The notes: a model not told the origin generated them from the sequence alone. DNA of 41,291 nt from Stenotrophomonas sepilia (GCF_003244875.1 NZ_LXXZ01000085.1:1-41291); one strand, 5' to 3'; positions 1-8,549 are shown, counted from the first letter of the stretch. Made by a program: numbers and translations.

Positions 1-150
1 TTGCGGGGGTGTCAGCCGCATGGGCCCGAGGCATGCCTCGGGCGGGTTGGGCAGGACGCCCAACCCCGGTCTTGCCGTTTGCGCAGGACAGCGCAAACAC
101 GCAAGCGCGGCCAAGCCTACACGGACGTACTTGCGGCGTCCCCCGCAATC
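1..150. repeat. multi-hairpin intergenic element upstream of rpiR-like gene
   Basis: The stretch holds nested inverted repeats. A perfect 20-base palindrome lies at 24-43. A 9-bp stem at 44-52/58-66 has loop AGGAC, an 8-bp stem at 77-84/91-98 has loop AGGACA, and a 5-bp stem sits at 123-127/137-141. An outer 9-bp arm at 1-9 matches 140-148 and could close the whole set. No convincing gene covers it. It could be a dispersed repeat, the terminator region of a gene left of the window, or a structured 5' leader of the regulator gene that starts at 243. The left boundary is unknown because the window begins inside it. Confidence 0.55.
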
Positions 151-242
151 CCCACTCGCCTGACCCACCCCATGACCGGCTCTCCGCGGCCAACCGCAAC
201 GCGTTCCCCTATGCTCCAACGCACACCCCTCGGACACCCCGC

Positions 243-1091
243 ATGCCGCCCCTGCTGAAGATCCGCACCGAGCGCGGGCAGATGTCGGCCATCGAGCGCC
301 GCATCGCCGACTTCATCCTCGACAACGCCCACCTGCTGCGCGACTACTCGTCGCAGCAGCTGGCCAGTGCGCTGGGCATCAGCCAATCCAGCGTGGTGAA
401 GTTCAGCCAGAAGCTCGGCTTCAAGGGCTACCCGGACCTGAAGTACTCGATCGGCCAGGACGTGGCTCGCGTCGGTGCCGATCCACAACAGCCCCCCAGC
501 GAACCCGACAGCGGCGATGACTACCTGCGCCTGGGCGAGGCCCTGCGCCGCAGCAAGGCGCAGGCCGAGGAGGAAACACGCCAGGCCAATCCGCGCGAGG
601 AGATCGAGCGCATCGTGCAGCTGCTCGACGGCGCACCCAAGCTGTTCGTCCATGGCCTGGGTGACGACGGCCTGTATGCCCGCGAGTTCGCCATGCGGCT
701 GTCGCTGCTCGGGCTGCTGGTGGTGCCGCACACCGACCCGATCCTGATGCTGGCCAACCTGTCGGCCGCACGCCCCGGCGATGCGCTGCTGGTGTTCTCC
801 GAATTCGGCAACCTGCCACAGCTTTCGCAGCTGTCGCGGCAGTTCCAGGACATGGGTGGCAAGGTGATTTCCATTACCCGCCACACTGCCAACCCGCTGC
901 GCGCGCATGCTGATGCGGCACTGGTGGTCTGCGCGCACGACCGCACGCCGCAGGTCGCGCAGCTGCTGTACCGTAGCGCCATGCACGCCCTGCTCGATTT
1001 CCTGTTCGTGCTGCTCTGCCACACCAATCCGGACCGCCAGCAGCAGCTGGCGGTGAACCTGGAGCGGATCGACCACCTGCTGGATTCCTGA
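243..1091 (+). CDS. MurR/RpiR family transcriptional regulator (HTH + SIS domains)
   Basis: This 282-residue protein has the two-domain layout of the RpiR family. An N-terminal helix-turn-helix (about residues 1-75, with the segment SQQLASALGISQSSVVKFSQ) binds DNA. A C-terminal SIS domain (about 125-260) in this family binds phosphorylated sugars. The ATG at 243 is chosen because the family fold begins there; the longer frame upstream reads through the hairpin element and lacks similarity. The stop is 15 bases before the next gene, so it probably leads an operon with the L,D-transpeptidase-like gene and the APC permease. MurR-type members control N-acetylmuramate use, which would fit a cell-wall-linked neighbour, but the actual ligand cannot be read from the sequence. 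Confidence 0.9.
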   Translation: MPPLLKIRTERGQMSAIERRIADFILDNAHLLRDYSSQQLASALGISQSSVVKFSQKLGFKGYPDLKYSIGQDVARVGADPQQPPSEPDSGDDYLRLGEALRRSKAQAEEETRQANPREEIERIVQLLDGAPKLFVHGLGDDGLYAREFAMRLSLLGLLVVPHTDPILMLANLSAARPGDALLVFSEFGNLPQLSQLSRQFQDMGGKVISITRHTANPLRAHADAALVVCAHDRTPQVAQLLYRSAMHALLDFLFVLLCHTNPDRQQQLAVNLERIDHLLDS

Positions 1092-1106
1092 CCGGAGCAC
1101 CTGTTG

Positions 1107-1868
1107 ATGAAATCGCTGGTTCGCCTCGCTACCGCTGCGCTGCTGCTTGCTGCGACGGTGTCCGTTCACGCGGCGCCGCTGGATGGCGCGCGCCAGCTGA
1201 TCGTGGTCACCAGCGAAGGCTGGGACAGCACCCAGGGGCAGCTGCAGGCCTATGTGCGCGATGGCAAGGGCTGGCACGCACATGGACAGGCGTTCCCTGT
1301 GGCGCTCGGCCGTACCGGCAGCGCCTGGGGCCTGGGCCTGCATCCGGCGCAGGCCGACGGCCCGCAGAAGCAGGAAGGCGATGGCCGCAGCCCGGCGGGC
1401 GTGTTCGCGCTCGGCAGCGCGTTCGGCTATGCCGTCACACGCCCCGGCACCGCGATGCCTTACCAGCCGATGCTGAACAGCAGCTACTGCATGGACGTGC
1501 CCAGCTCGCCGTTCTACAACCGCATCGTCGATGAGAAGAAAGTCGGCAGCGCAGCGGTCAAGGGCTCCACCGAGCCGATGCGGCTGGATCTGCACAACAA
1601 GGGCGACGTGCGTTACCAGGAAGGCTTCGTCATCGCCCACAACCCGGACAACCAGCCCGGCAAGGGCAGCTGCATCTTCGCCCATCTGTGGCGCCAACTC
1701 GGTGAGGCCACGGCCGGCTGCACCGCCATGCCGCAGGCCCGCATGCAGGCGCTGCTGGACTGGTTGCGGCCGCAGGATGCGCCGCGCTTCGTGCTGCTGC
1801 CGCGCGCCGAGTACACGCGCCTGCAGGCCCAGTGGCAACTGCCCGCACTGCGCGGAGACGCCCGTTGA
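1107..1868 (+). CDS. exported L,D-transpeptidase-like (YkuD-fold) protein
   Basis: The 253-residue protein starts with a Sec signal peptide ending near AHA (about residue 21). Its C-terminal half carries the pattern expected of YkuD-type L,D-transpeptidases: a His after FVIA, a second IFAH segment, and a presumed catalytic Cys in TAGCTAM near residue 210. Such enzymes act in the periplasm on peptidoglycan peptides. A TTG at 1104 is an alternative start; the ATG at 1107 lies 9 bases after a GGAG. The stop codon overlaps the TTG start of the permease gene, so the two are probably translationally coupled. The family is divergent from the classical HGT-type motif, so enzymatic specificity is uncertain. 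Confidence 0.75.
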   Translation: MKSLVRLATAALLLAATVSVHAAPLDGARQLIVVTSEGWDSTQGQLQAYVRDGKGWHAHGQAFPVALGRTGSAWGLGLHPAQADGPQKQEGDGRSPAGVFALGSAFGYAVTRPGTAMPYQPMLNSSYCMDVPSSPFYNRIVDEKKVGSAAVKGSTEPMRLDLHNKGDVRYQEGFVIAHNPDNQPGKGSCIFAHLWRQLGEATAGCTAMPQARMQALLDWLRPQDAPRFVLLPRAEYTRLQAQWQLPALRGDAR

Positions 1869-3166
1869 GCGCGCAGGACGAACCGCAGCTGCAGCGCGCG
1901 GTCAGCCGCTGGCAGATCGTCGGCCTGTCGATCAACGATGTGATCGGCAGCGGCATCTACCTGCTGCCGGCCGCCACCGTCGCCCTGCTCGGCCCCTTCA
2001 GCCTGTGGGGCGTGGTCGCCGCCGGTATCGTCGTGGCGCTGCTGGTGCTGTGCTACGCGCAGGCCGCCAGCTATTTCGACGAGCCCGGTGGCAGCTACCT
2101 GTATGCACGCGAGGCGTTCGGGCGCTTCGCCGGGTTCGAGATCGGCTGGATGATCTGGCTGACCCGCATCAGCTCGGCGGCCGCACTCAGCAACGCGCTG
2201 GCCGATGCGGTCGCGCGCTTCTGGCCATGGGCCGGCGCCGGCATGGGCCGCATCGCGGTGATCGTGGTGTCGCTGGGCTTCCTGACCGGCGTCAACATCA
2301 TCGGCGTGCGCTCGGCCGCGCGCACCGGCGTGGTACTGGTGATCGGCAAGATGCTGCCGCTGCTGCTGTTCGTGGCTGTCGGTGCGTTCTATATCGATCC
2401 ACAGCTGGCCTTCTCCGGCCAGCGCCCGGACCCGCATGACCTGCAACGGATGGGCGAGGCCGCCTTGCTGCTGCTGTACGCCTACGCCGGCTTCGAGAAC
2501 ATCCCGGCCGCCGCCGGCGAGTACCGCAATCCACGCCGCGATATTCCGTTCGCGCTGATCACCATGATCATCACCGTCACCGTCATCTATGGCGCGGTGC
2601 AGGTGGTGGCGCAGGGTACGCTGGCCGGCCTGGCCAGCTCGGCCACGCCGCTGGCCGACGCCGCAGCCGGTTTCGGCGGCGAGGCCCTGGCACTGATCCT
2701 CACCATCGGCGCGACCATCTCCATCCTGGGTACCAACAGCAACACGATGATGATGGGCCCGCGTTTCCTGTTCGCACTTGCCCGCGATGGCTATGGGCCG
2801 AAGATCCTGGCGCAGGTGCATCCGCGCTTCCACACGCCGGCCGCGTCGATCCTGTGCCAAGGCCTGATCGCGCTGGGCCTGGCCCTGTCCGGTTCGTTCG
2901 TGCAGCTGGCCCTGCTGTCGATGACCACGCGCCTGTTCGCCTACATCGGAACGGCCGCTGCGGTACTGGTGCTGGCCAAGCGCTATGCGGACCGGCCGGG
3001 CGCACTGAAACTGCCGGGTGGCCCGCTGATTCCGGTGCTCGCGCTGCTGCTGTGCCTGGCCCTGTTCGCCAGTGCCAGCTGGCAGAACATCGCCGCGGCA
3101 CTGGTGGCGTTTGCCATCGGCGCGGTGATCTACAAGCTGCCGCGCAAGGACGCCGACGCCGGATGA
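1865..3166 (+). CDS. APC superfamily amino acid permease
   Basis: This 433-residue integral membrane protein has about 12 hydrophobic segments. It also has the first-helix motif of amino acid/polyamine/organocation transporters (INDVIGSGIYLLPA, residues 18-31), so it probably imports or exchanges an amino acid or amine. The TTG at 1865 is preferred because a GGAG sits 7 bases upstream and it overlaps the preceding stop (TTGA); a GTG at 1832 is possible. The operon-like link to an L,D-transpeptidase-like protein and an RpiR regulator suggests a substrate from cell-wall turnover, but that is inference. A REP hairpin follows the stop immediately and may act as the transcript end. Confidence 0.88.
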   Translation: MSAQDEPQLQRAVSRWQIVGLSINDVIGSGIYLLPAATVALLGPFSLWGVVAAGIVVALLVLCYAQAASYFDEPGGSYLYAREAFGRFAGFEIGWMIWLTRISSAAALSNALADAVARFWPWAGAGMGRIAVIVVSLGFLTGVNIIGVRSAARTGVVLVIGKMLPLLLFVAVGAFYIDPQLAFSGQRPDPHDLQRMGEAALLLLYAYAGFENIPAAAGEYRNPRRDIPFALITMIITVTVIYGAVQVVAQGTLAGLASSATPLADAAAGFGGEALALILTIGATISILGTNSNTMMMGPRFLFALARDGYGPKILAQVHPRFHTPAASILCQGLIALGLALSGSFVQLALLSMTTRLFAYIGTAAAVLVLAKRYADRPGALKLPGGPLIPVLALLLCLALFASASWQNIAAALVAFAIGAVIYKLPRKDADAG

Positions 3167-3169
3167 CCG

Positions 3170-3192
3170 GTAGCGCCGGGCCATGCCCGGCG
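3170..3192 (+). repeat. SMAG-type REP unit (GTAG head)
   Basis: A GTAG head is followed by an 8-bp stem (3174-3181 with 3185-3192) and a CAT loop. It begins four bases after the permease stop codon. This is the form of the S. maltophilia GTAG repeats. Confidence 0.8.
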
Positions 3193-3276
3193 GATTGATC
3201 TGGCGATCACGCTGCCGGACCGGGCCGTTAACCGCCACACAGGCAGGATCAGGCTTCGTCCACAACGGAGCCTTCC

Positions 3277-3600
3277 ATGACCGAGTACCAGATCCCCGGC
3301 CGCGTACCGGACGACAGCACGCCGCGCGATGCGGTCAGCAGCTACTGGCGCGAGCGCTACACCGCCGAGCCGTACTACGACGACCAGCTGTTCTTCGAGG
3401 ACTACGAGCCGGCCTACCGGATCGGCCACGCCGCGCGCGCGCAGGACATGATCCGCGCGTACGAGCAGGTCGAAGCCGAACTGGAATCGCGCTGGGCCAA
3501 CGAACGTGGCCGCAGTCGCCTGGACTGGGCGCAGGCACGTAACGCCGTGCGCCGCGGCTGGGACGAAGCGCAGCTGGCAGATCCGCGCTTGAAGCGATAG
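3277..3600 (+). CDS. small conserved hypothetical protein, 107 aa
   Basis: This soluble, charged protein has an aromatic-rich acidic middle (EPYYDDQLFFEDYEPAYRIG, about residues 31-50). It ends with a basic tail containing ARNAVRRGWDEA, a pattern I recall from short conserved proteobacterial proteins of unknown function, some in stress-related loci. There is no signal peptide or membrane segment. The ATG is preceded by GGAG at a suitable distance. It stands alone: a REP precedes it, and a REP pair separates it from the convergent yiaA-like gene. No function can be assigned. Confidence 0.7.
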   Translation: MTEYQIPGRVPDDSTPRDAVSSYWRERYTAEPYYDDQLFFEDYEPAYRIGHAARAQDMIRAYEQVEAELESRWANERGRSRLDWAQARNAVRRGWDEAQLADPRLKR

Positions 3601-3611
3601 CGCCAGGCTGC

Positions 3612-3698
3612 TGTAGAGCCGAGCCTACGCTCGGCTCCCGCACCACGTCTGTAACGTCGAGCCATGCTCGACTGAGCCGAGCATGGCTCGGCTCTACA
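3612..3698. repeat. inverted pair of SMAG-type REP units between convergent genes
   Basis: A GTAG-headed unit at 3613-3636 and an oppositely oriented unit at 3675-3697 flank a third palindrome at 3656-3672. They fill the gap between the ends of two convergent genes. Paired REPs in this position can form a long hairpin and act as a bidirectional transcript end. Confidence 0.85.
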
Positions 3699-3707
3699 CC
3701 GGCTCGA

Positions 3708-4160
3708 TCATTCCTGTTCCGGCAGCGGCGGCACGATCGCGCTGCGCTTGCGCTCGCCACCACCGGCGGCGATCAGGTCGCGGGTGTTCTTCTGCACAGC
3801 CACTGCACCGAACAGCGACAGCGCATATGCCATGCCGTAGAAGCCCTTCTCGCTCGGTGCCAGCGTGGCATTCCACAGGCCAATCAGCAGCAGCATCAGC
3901 GCCGACAGCAACGCGAACCAGCACAGCGCGTAGTACAGGCCACTCACCGGAATGCCTTCGACGCGGTCGCGCACGCTCTTCTGCAGCGACACCGCCGCGA
4001 ACAGGCCGAACAGCAGCAGGGTCAGGTAGTAGCCCTTCTCGTTGAGCGCCATCGTGGCATTGAACAGGCCGATCAGGTACGCCGCCGCACCCAGCAGCAG
4101 GGCCACCCACGAGGCAGCGATGAAGGCGGTGGAGGGCTTGTGGGGCATGGCAGTATTCAT
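3708..4160 (-). CDS. YiaA/YiaB family inner membrane protein
   Basis: The 150-residue protein has four hydrophobic segments arranged as two similar halves. Each half carries the motif IGLxNAT followed by EKGYY or EKGFY and a later QKxxRD, matching the duplicated YiaAB two-helix domain. The function of the family is unknown. The ATG at 4160 has an AGGA six bases upstream. It is divergent from the sugar dehydrogenase gene and convergent with the small 107-residue gene. Its C-terminus is a basic cytoplasmic tail. Confidence 0.85.
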   Translation of the reverse strand: MNTAMPHKPSTAFIAASWVALLLGAAAYLIGLFNATMALNEKGYYLTLLLFGLFAAVSLQKSVRDRVEGIPVSGLYYALCWFALLSALMLLLIGLWNATLAPSEKGFYGMAYALSLFGAVAVQKNTRDLIAAGGGERKRSAIVPPLPEQE

Positions 4161-4329
4161 TGCAGGTCCTTGGCAGGCAGACGGGCATGCTTTGCCCGGG
4201 CGTGCCCACCCTAGACGATCCCGCCGCTGTCGCACAGGGGGGCGCAGGACCTTCGGGCCACGACGGTCACGGCTGCGGTGGTATACAAGGGGCAGCCCGG
4301 CCATCCGCATCCCCGCCCTGGAGATACCC

Positions 4330-5499
4330 ATGACCCGTACGCCCCTGCTGCTCGCCCTCGGCCTCGTGCCGATCCTCGCCACCTCCGCCTGCAACGCCGC
4401 CGATCCTGGCGCCAACGGCGCCCAGACCGCAGCGCCCGCAGCCTCCTCCGCCGCCGACCAGCGTCCGTTCACCGCCACCGAAGTCAGCCGTTTTGACCAG
4501 CCTTGGGCGATGACCTTCCTGCCTGACGGCAGCCTGCTGGTCACCGAGAAGCGCGGCAAGCTGCAGCACCTGGATCTGGCCAGCGGCCAGAAGCATGAGA
4601 TCACCGGCGTTCCGAAGGTCGCCTACGGTGGCCAGGGTGGCTTCGGCGACATCATCCTGCACCCCGACTTTGCCCGGAATCACGTCGTTTACCTCAGCTA
4701 TGCCGAGGAAGGCACGCTGGATACCCGCGGTGCGGCCGTGGCCCGGGCCACGCTGGCGCTGGATGCGAACGGGGGTGGCCAGCTGAAGAACCTGAAAGTG
4801 ATCTGGCGGCAGAGCCCCAAGGTCAGCGGCGAGGGCCACTACGGGCATCGCCTCGCGTTCGGCCCGGACGGCAAGCTGTGGATCAGTTCCAGCGAGCGCC
4901 AGAAGTTCGATCCGGCCCAGGACATGGGCGGCAACCTCGGCAAGATCATCCGCCTCAACGACGATGGCAGCCTGCCCGCCGACAACCCGTTCGCCTCACA
5001 GGGCGGGGTTGCCGCACAGGTGTGGTCGCTGGGCCATCGCAACATCCTGGGCATGGCCTTCGACGCCAACGGCAAGCTGTGGGCGCATGAGATGGGGCCC
5101 GCCGGTGGCGACGAGTTGAACCTGATCGTGCGTGGCGCCAACTACGGCTACCCGATCGTTTCCAACGGTGACCACTACGACGGTCGTCCGATTCCCGACC
5201 ACGACACCCGCCCGGAATTCGCCGCCCCGAAGGTGACCTGGACGCCGGTGATCTCGCCGGCCGGCTTCATGATCTACAGCGGCAGCCTGTTCCCGCAGTG
5301 GAAGGGCAGCGGCTTCATCGGCGGCCTGTCGTCGACCTCGCTGGTGCGCGTGGCCTTTGATGGCGACAGCGCGCGCGAAGCCGAACGCTTCAACATGGGC
5401 GAGCGCATCCGCGAAGTGGAACAGGGCCCGGATGGCGCCCTGTGGCTGCTGGAAGACGGCAGCAAGGCGCGCCTGTTGAAGCTGACGCCGAAGGCATGA
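4330..5499 (+). CDS. PQQ-dependent sugar (aldose) dehydrogenase, exported
   Basis: This 389-residue protein has an N-terminal export signal followed by an Ala-rich linker. A possible but imperfect lipobox ends at Cys20. A six-bladed beta-propeller of the glucose/sorbosone dehydrogenase family follows. Recognisable segments are [38 protein letters not shown] and [12 protein letters not shown]. These are typical of the Ylil-type soluble aldose sugar dehydrogenases that use PQQ in the periplasm. The ATG at 4330 has a GGAG six bases upstream. The gene is followed by two hairpins and is convergent with a lipoprotein gene. The sugar substrate is not evident. Confidence 0.9.
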   Translation: MTRTPLLLALGLVPILATSACNAADPGANGAQTAAPAASSAADQRPFTATEVSRFDQPWAMTFLPDGSLLVTEKRGKLQHLDLASGQKHEITGVPKVAYGGQGGFGDIILHPDFARNHVVYLSYAEEGTLDTRGAAVARATLALDANGGGQLKNLKVIWRQSPKVSGEGHYGHRLAFGPDGKLWISSSERQKFDPAQDMGGNLGKIIRLNDDGSLPADNPFASQGGVAAQVWSLGHRNILGMAFDANGKLWAHEMGPAGGDELNLIVRGANYGYPIVSNGDHYDGRPIPDHDTRPEFAAPKVTWTPVISPAGFMIYSGSLFPQWKGSGFIGGLSSTSLVRVAFDGDSAREAERFNMGERIREVEQGPDGALWLLEDGSKARLLKLTPKA

Positions 5500-5500
5500 G

Positions 5501-5530
5501 GTGCCGCCGGCCGCTGGCCGGCACGTTTTT
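5501..5530 (+). terminator. rho-independent terminator after sugar dehydrogenase gene
   Basis: A 7-bp GC-only stem (5506-5512 with 5516-5522), extended by GTGCC/GGCAC, is followed by TTTTT. It lies one base after the stop codon. Confidence 0.8.
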
Positions 5531-5534
5531 CCGC

Positions 5535-5558
5535 GACGGCCCCGCGTGCGGGGCCGTC
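5535..5558. terminator. second strong hairpin between convergent genes
   Basis: A perfect 9-bp stem (5535-5543 with 5550-5558) and a 6-base loop sit between the dehydrogenase terminator and the end of the convergent lipoprotein gene. It lacks a T-run on either strand, so it is a stabilising hairpin or a weak terminator. Confidence 0.5.
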
Positions 5559-5563
5559 TGCGT

Positions 5564-6118
5564 TCACTGGATGGTGATGACCTTCACCTCGGTCTGCGTG
5601 CAGGCCTTGTCCAGGCACTTTCCGTTCAACCACACCTGTCCATCGCCAATCATCACGCCCTGCTGGTTGACGAAGACCTTGCCGAAGTCCTGCCCGGACA
5701 CCGCCTTGACCACCGCCGGGGTGATGATCTTCTCGTAGTTGCGCTGGAACTCACCGGGGCCGGAGATCTTCTTTCCGCCGCTGATGTTCAACGGGAAGCG
5801 CACTTGCTCGACCACCGCAGCACGATCACCGCCGACCACGGCGGTCTTGAACGCGTTGAAGACCTTCTCGAACTGCGCGGCATCGCCGAGCAGCGATTCG
5901 ATGCGCGCACGCGCGTCCTCGGCGGGCGCCTCCGCGGCCGGTGCCGCCGGTGCGGCGGCGGCAGGTTCGGCGGCCGGCGCCGCCGGCTCAGCGGCAGGCG
6001 TCGCTGCCGCGTTCGCTTCCATCGGCGGCGGCGCATCCGCCGCAGGCTGCGCCGGGGGCTCAGGCTGCGAACAGGCCGCCAGCAGCAGAGCGGGAATCAG
6101 GTAGGCCATCCGGCGCAT
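5564..6118 (-). CDS. exported lipoprotein with Ala/Pro-rich linker
   Basis: The 184-residue protein begins with a lipoprotein signal whose lipobox is LLAAC (Cys near residue 16). A long Ala-Pro-Glu linker (about residues 17-68) is followed by a globular C-terminal domain with two Cys residues (CLDKAC) that may form a disulfide. The C-terminal domain is not one I can name. A GGAG seven bases before the ATG supports the start. It is tandem with the GH3 gene but separated from it by a large terminator-like palindrome, so it probably has its own promoter. Confidence 0.8.
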   Translation of the reverse strand: MRRMAYLIPALLLAACSQPEPPAQPAADAPPPMEANAAATPAAEPAAPAAEPAAAAPAAPAAEAPAEDARARIESLLGDAAQFEKVFNAFKTAVVGGDRAAVVEQVRFPLNISGGKKISGPGEFQRNYEKIITPAVVKAVSGQDFGKVFVNQQGVMIGDGQVWLNGKCLDKACTQTEVKVITIQ

Positions 6119-6175
6119 ACGCGCACTCCATCGAAACAGGAAGCCCGATGGTAGCGCCGCCGCAGTGACGGCAAC

Positions 6176-6242
6176 AAAAAGGGGACGGAGGGGATCAAGT
6201 CGTTAGTGGCACAAACGACTTGATCCCCTCCGTCCCCTTTTT
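6176..6242. repeat. 67-base near-perfect palindrome, terminator-like
   Basis: The arms 6176-6204 and 6214-6242 are perfectly complementary over 29 bases. The 9-base centre is itself nearly symmetrical around 6209, with one A-A mismatch. The outer ends are AAAAA and TTTTT, so a transcript from either strand would form a terminator hairpin. It starts five bases beyond the GH3 stop on the minus strand and separates that gene from the lipoprotein gene. I recall similar palindromes elsewhere in Xanthomonadaceae, so it is probably a dispersed element rather than a simple terminator. Confidence 0.85.
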
Positions 6243-6246
6243 CTGA

Positions 6247-8421
6247 TCAGGCCTTCAGCAGTTCGAACTGCACGGCTTCGCCGGCGGCCGACGAGGCGCA
6301 GACCCACAGGTCGAACTGGCCCGGTTCGGCACGCAGCACGCCATCGCGGCCGGTGAACGCCAACTGCTCGCGGGTCAGGGTGAACACCACGTCGGTCGAC
6401 TCGCCCGGCTGCAGTGCCACCTTGCGGAAGTCCTTCAGTTCGCGCACCGGACGCACGCGGCTGGCCACGCGGTCGTGGATGTACAGCTGCACCACTTCCT
6501 CCCCGGCCACATCACCGCTGTTGGTCAGCGTGGTGGTGATGGTCAGGGTGTCGTCCCAGCCGAGCTGCACAGCACTCAGCTGCGGCACGCCGTAGGCGAA
6601 GGTGGTGTAGCCGATGCCGTGGCCGAACGGGTACAGCGGCTCGTTCGGAATCTCGCGCCAGCGGGCCTTGAACTCCGACATGGTCGGCAGCTCCGGACGG
6701 CCGGTGCGCGGGTGGTTGTAGAAGTACGGCTGCTGGCCGGACACCTGCGGGAAGCTGACCGGCAGGCGGCCGGACGGGCTGTAGTCACCGAACAGCACAT
6801 CGGCCACGGCATGGCCGGTCTGCGTACCCAGGTACCAGGTCACCGCCACGGCCTGCGCATTGCGCACCGCGCCCTGCAGCGCCAGCGCGCGGCCATTGCG
6901 CAGCAGCACCACCAGCGGCTTGCCGGTCATCGCCACGGCCTCGGCCAGTGCCTGCTGTGCCGGCGGCAGGGTGATCTCCACGCGCGATTGCGCTTCACCG
7001 CTGTAACGCTGCGGTTCGCCCAGCGCCAGCACCACCACATCGGCGCGCAGCGCGGCAGCCACCGCCGCTTCGGTACCGCCCGGAATGGCCGCTTCCAGTT
7101 CGCAGCCCGGCACGATTTCCAGCAGCGCTTCGTCGCCGATGGCGGCACGCACGCCGGTTTCCAGGTCGACGTAACGCTGCTTGTCGCCGAACAGCGTCCA
7201 GCAGCCTTCGATGTTCTCGCGGTCCTGCACGAACGGGCCGATCAGCGCGATCTTCTGCCCGGTCTTCTGCAGCGGCAGCACGTTGTCGCGGTTGTTCAGC
7301 AGCACGATCGAACGGCGCGCGGCATCGCGCGACAGTTCATCATGCGCAGCGATATGCGAGGTATCCGCTTCGCGCGCCGGGTCCAGCGAACGGTACGGGT
7401 CGTCGAACAGGCCGATGGTTTCCTTCAGCCACAGGATGCGGCGCACGCCTTCATCCAGCACCGCCATCGGCACTTCGCCGCTCTCGACCAGGCCCGGCAG
7501 GTGCTCGGCGTAGAAGCCGCTCTGCATGCTCAGGTCCAGGCCGGCGGTGAACGCCTTGGCGGTGGCATCGCGGTCGTCGGCGGCATAGCCGTGCGCGACC
7601 AGCTCCATGTCGGCGGTGTAGTCGGAGATCACCACGCCCGGGAACTTCCATTCGCCGCGCAGGATGTCGGTCAGCAGTTCGGCATTGGCGCTGGCCGGCA
7701 CGCCGTTGATGTCGTTGAACGAGGACATCACGGTGATCGCGCCGGCCTCGAAGGCGGCCTTGAACGGCGGCAGGTGCACATCGCGCAGGGTCTGCGGCGA
7801 GATGTCCACCATGTTGTATTCCATGCCGGCCATCACCGCGCCGTAGGCGGCGAAGTGCTTCGGCGTGGCCAGCAGCGAATCGGCGGCGCGCAGGTCGCTG
7901 CCCTGGAAGCCACGCACGCGGGCGGCAGCGAACGCACAACCCAGCACCACGTCCTCACCGGCACCTTCGGCGCCACGGCCCCAGCGCTGGTCGCGGGCGA
8001 TGTCCACGGCCGGGGCATAGGTCCAGTGCAGGCCGGCAGCGGTGGCTTCGATGGCGGTGGCGCGCGCGGTGCGCTCGGCCAGGTCCGGCTCGAAGCTGGC
8101 GGCCTCGCCCAGCGGGATCGGGAACACGGTACGCATGCCGTGGATGACGTCGGCGGCCAGGATCACCGGGATGCCCAGGCGGCTCTCCTCGGTGGCGACC
8201 TGCTGGATGCGACGGCCCAACTCGGCGCCCACGCCATTGAACAGCGAGCCGACCTTGCCCTCGCGCACCTGCTGCAGCACCTGGTCGGCATTGCGCACGT
8301 TGGCTTCCGGGTTCACGTCCGGGGCGAACGGGCGGACCATGTCCGCGAAGACACCCAGCTGGCCGACTTTTTCCTCGACGGTCATCTGGGCAATGAGGGA
8401 TTCGATGCGATCGGAGGCCAC
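6247..8421 (-). CDS. glycoside hydrolase family 3 beta-glucosidase (BglX-like)
   Basis: The 724-residue enzyme aligns by eye with E. coli BglX over most of its length. It has the GH3 N-terminal barrel with VIHGMRTVFPIPLG (about residues 92-105) and KHFAAYG. The presumed nucleophile is Asp267 in VISDY. The C-terminal sandwich domain follows, then a fibronectin-III-like end (about 640-724). It would release glucose or related sugars from beta-glycosides. Unlike BglX it has no signal peptide, so it is predicted cytoplasmic. The GTG at 8421 is chosen because AAGGA lies six bases before it. A LacI-type palindrome lies just upstream and suggests sugar-inducible control. Confidence 0.92.
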   Translation of the reverse strand: MASDRIESLIAQMTVEEKVGQLGVFADMVRPFAPDVNPEANVRNADQVLQQVREGKVGSLFNGVGAELGRRIQQVATEESRLGIPVILAADVIHGMRTVFPIPLGEAASFEPDLAERTARATAIEATAAGLHWTYAPAVDIARDQRWGRGAEGAGEDVVLGCAFAAARVRGFQGSDLRAADSLLATPKHFAAYGAVMAGMEYNMVDISPQTLRDVHLPPFKAAFEAGAITVMSSFNDINGVPASANAELLTDILRGEWKFPGVVISDYTADMELVAHGYAADDRDATAKAFTAGLDLSMQSGFYAEHLPGLVESGEVPMAVLDEGVRRILWLKETIGLFDDPYRSLDPAREADTSHIAAHDELSRDAARRSIVLLNNRDNVLPLQKTGQKIALIGPFVQDRENIEGCWTLFGDKQRYVDLETGVRAAIGDEALLEIVPGCELEAAIPGGTEAAVAAALRADVVVLALGEPQRYSGEAQSRVEITLPPAQQALAEAVAMTGKPLVVLLRNGRALALQGAVRNAQAVAVTWYLGTQTGHAVADVLFGDYSPSGRLPVSFPQVSGQQPYFYNHPRTGRPELPTMSEFKARWREIPNEPLYPFGHGIGYTTFAYGVPQLSAVQLGWDDTLTITTTLTNSGDVAGEEVVQLYIHDRVASRVRPVRELKDFRKVALQPGESTDVVFTLTREQLAFTGRDGVLRAEPGQFDLWVCASSAAGEAVQFELLKA

Positions 8422-8434
8422 CGGCAGTCCTTGA

Positions 8435-8448
8435 TGAAAACGTTTACA
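8435..8448. promoter_or_regulatory. candidate LacI-family operator upstream of GH3 gene
   Basis: TGAAAACGTTTACA is a 14-base palindrome with one mismatch around a central CG, the standard form of LacI/GalR-family operators. It ends 14 bases before the GTG start and abuts the ribosome-binding site, so a bound repressor would block the gene. No LacI-type regulator gene is in the window. Confidence 0.65.
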
Positions 8449-8549
8449 AGCCCGGCATTCTAGCGATCCCGAGCCATTTGGCGAGAGGTTTCTTCGTTCA
8501 GTTTCAGCCAACAGCGGGGCCCGTATGGTCCCGCCGGGGGCACCGCAGC

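Noticed and set aside
1613..3265. 550-residue minus-strand frame opposite the permease
   Set aside because: It is antisense to a clear APC permease, low complexity, no motif.
6475..8463. 662-residue plus-strand frame opposite the GH3 gene
   Set aside because: It is a shadow of the GH3 reading frame, without a ribosome-binding site or known domain.
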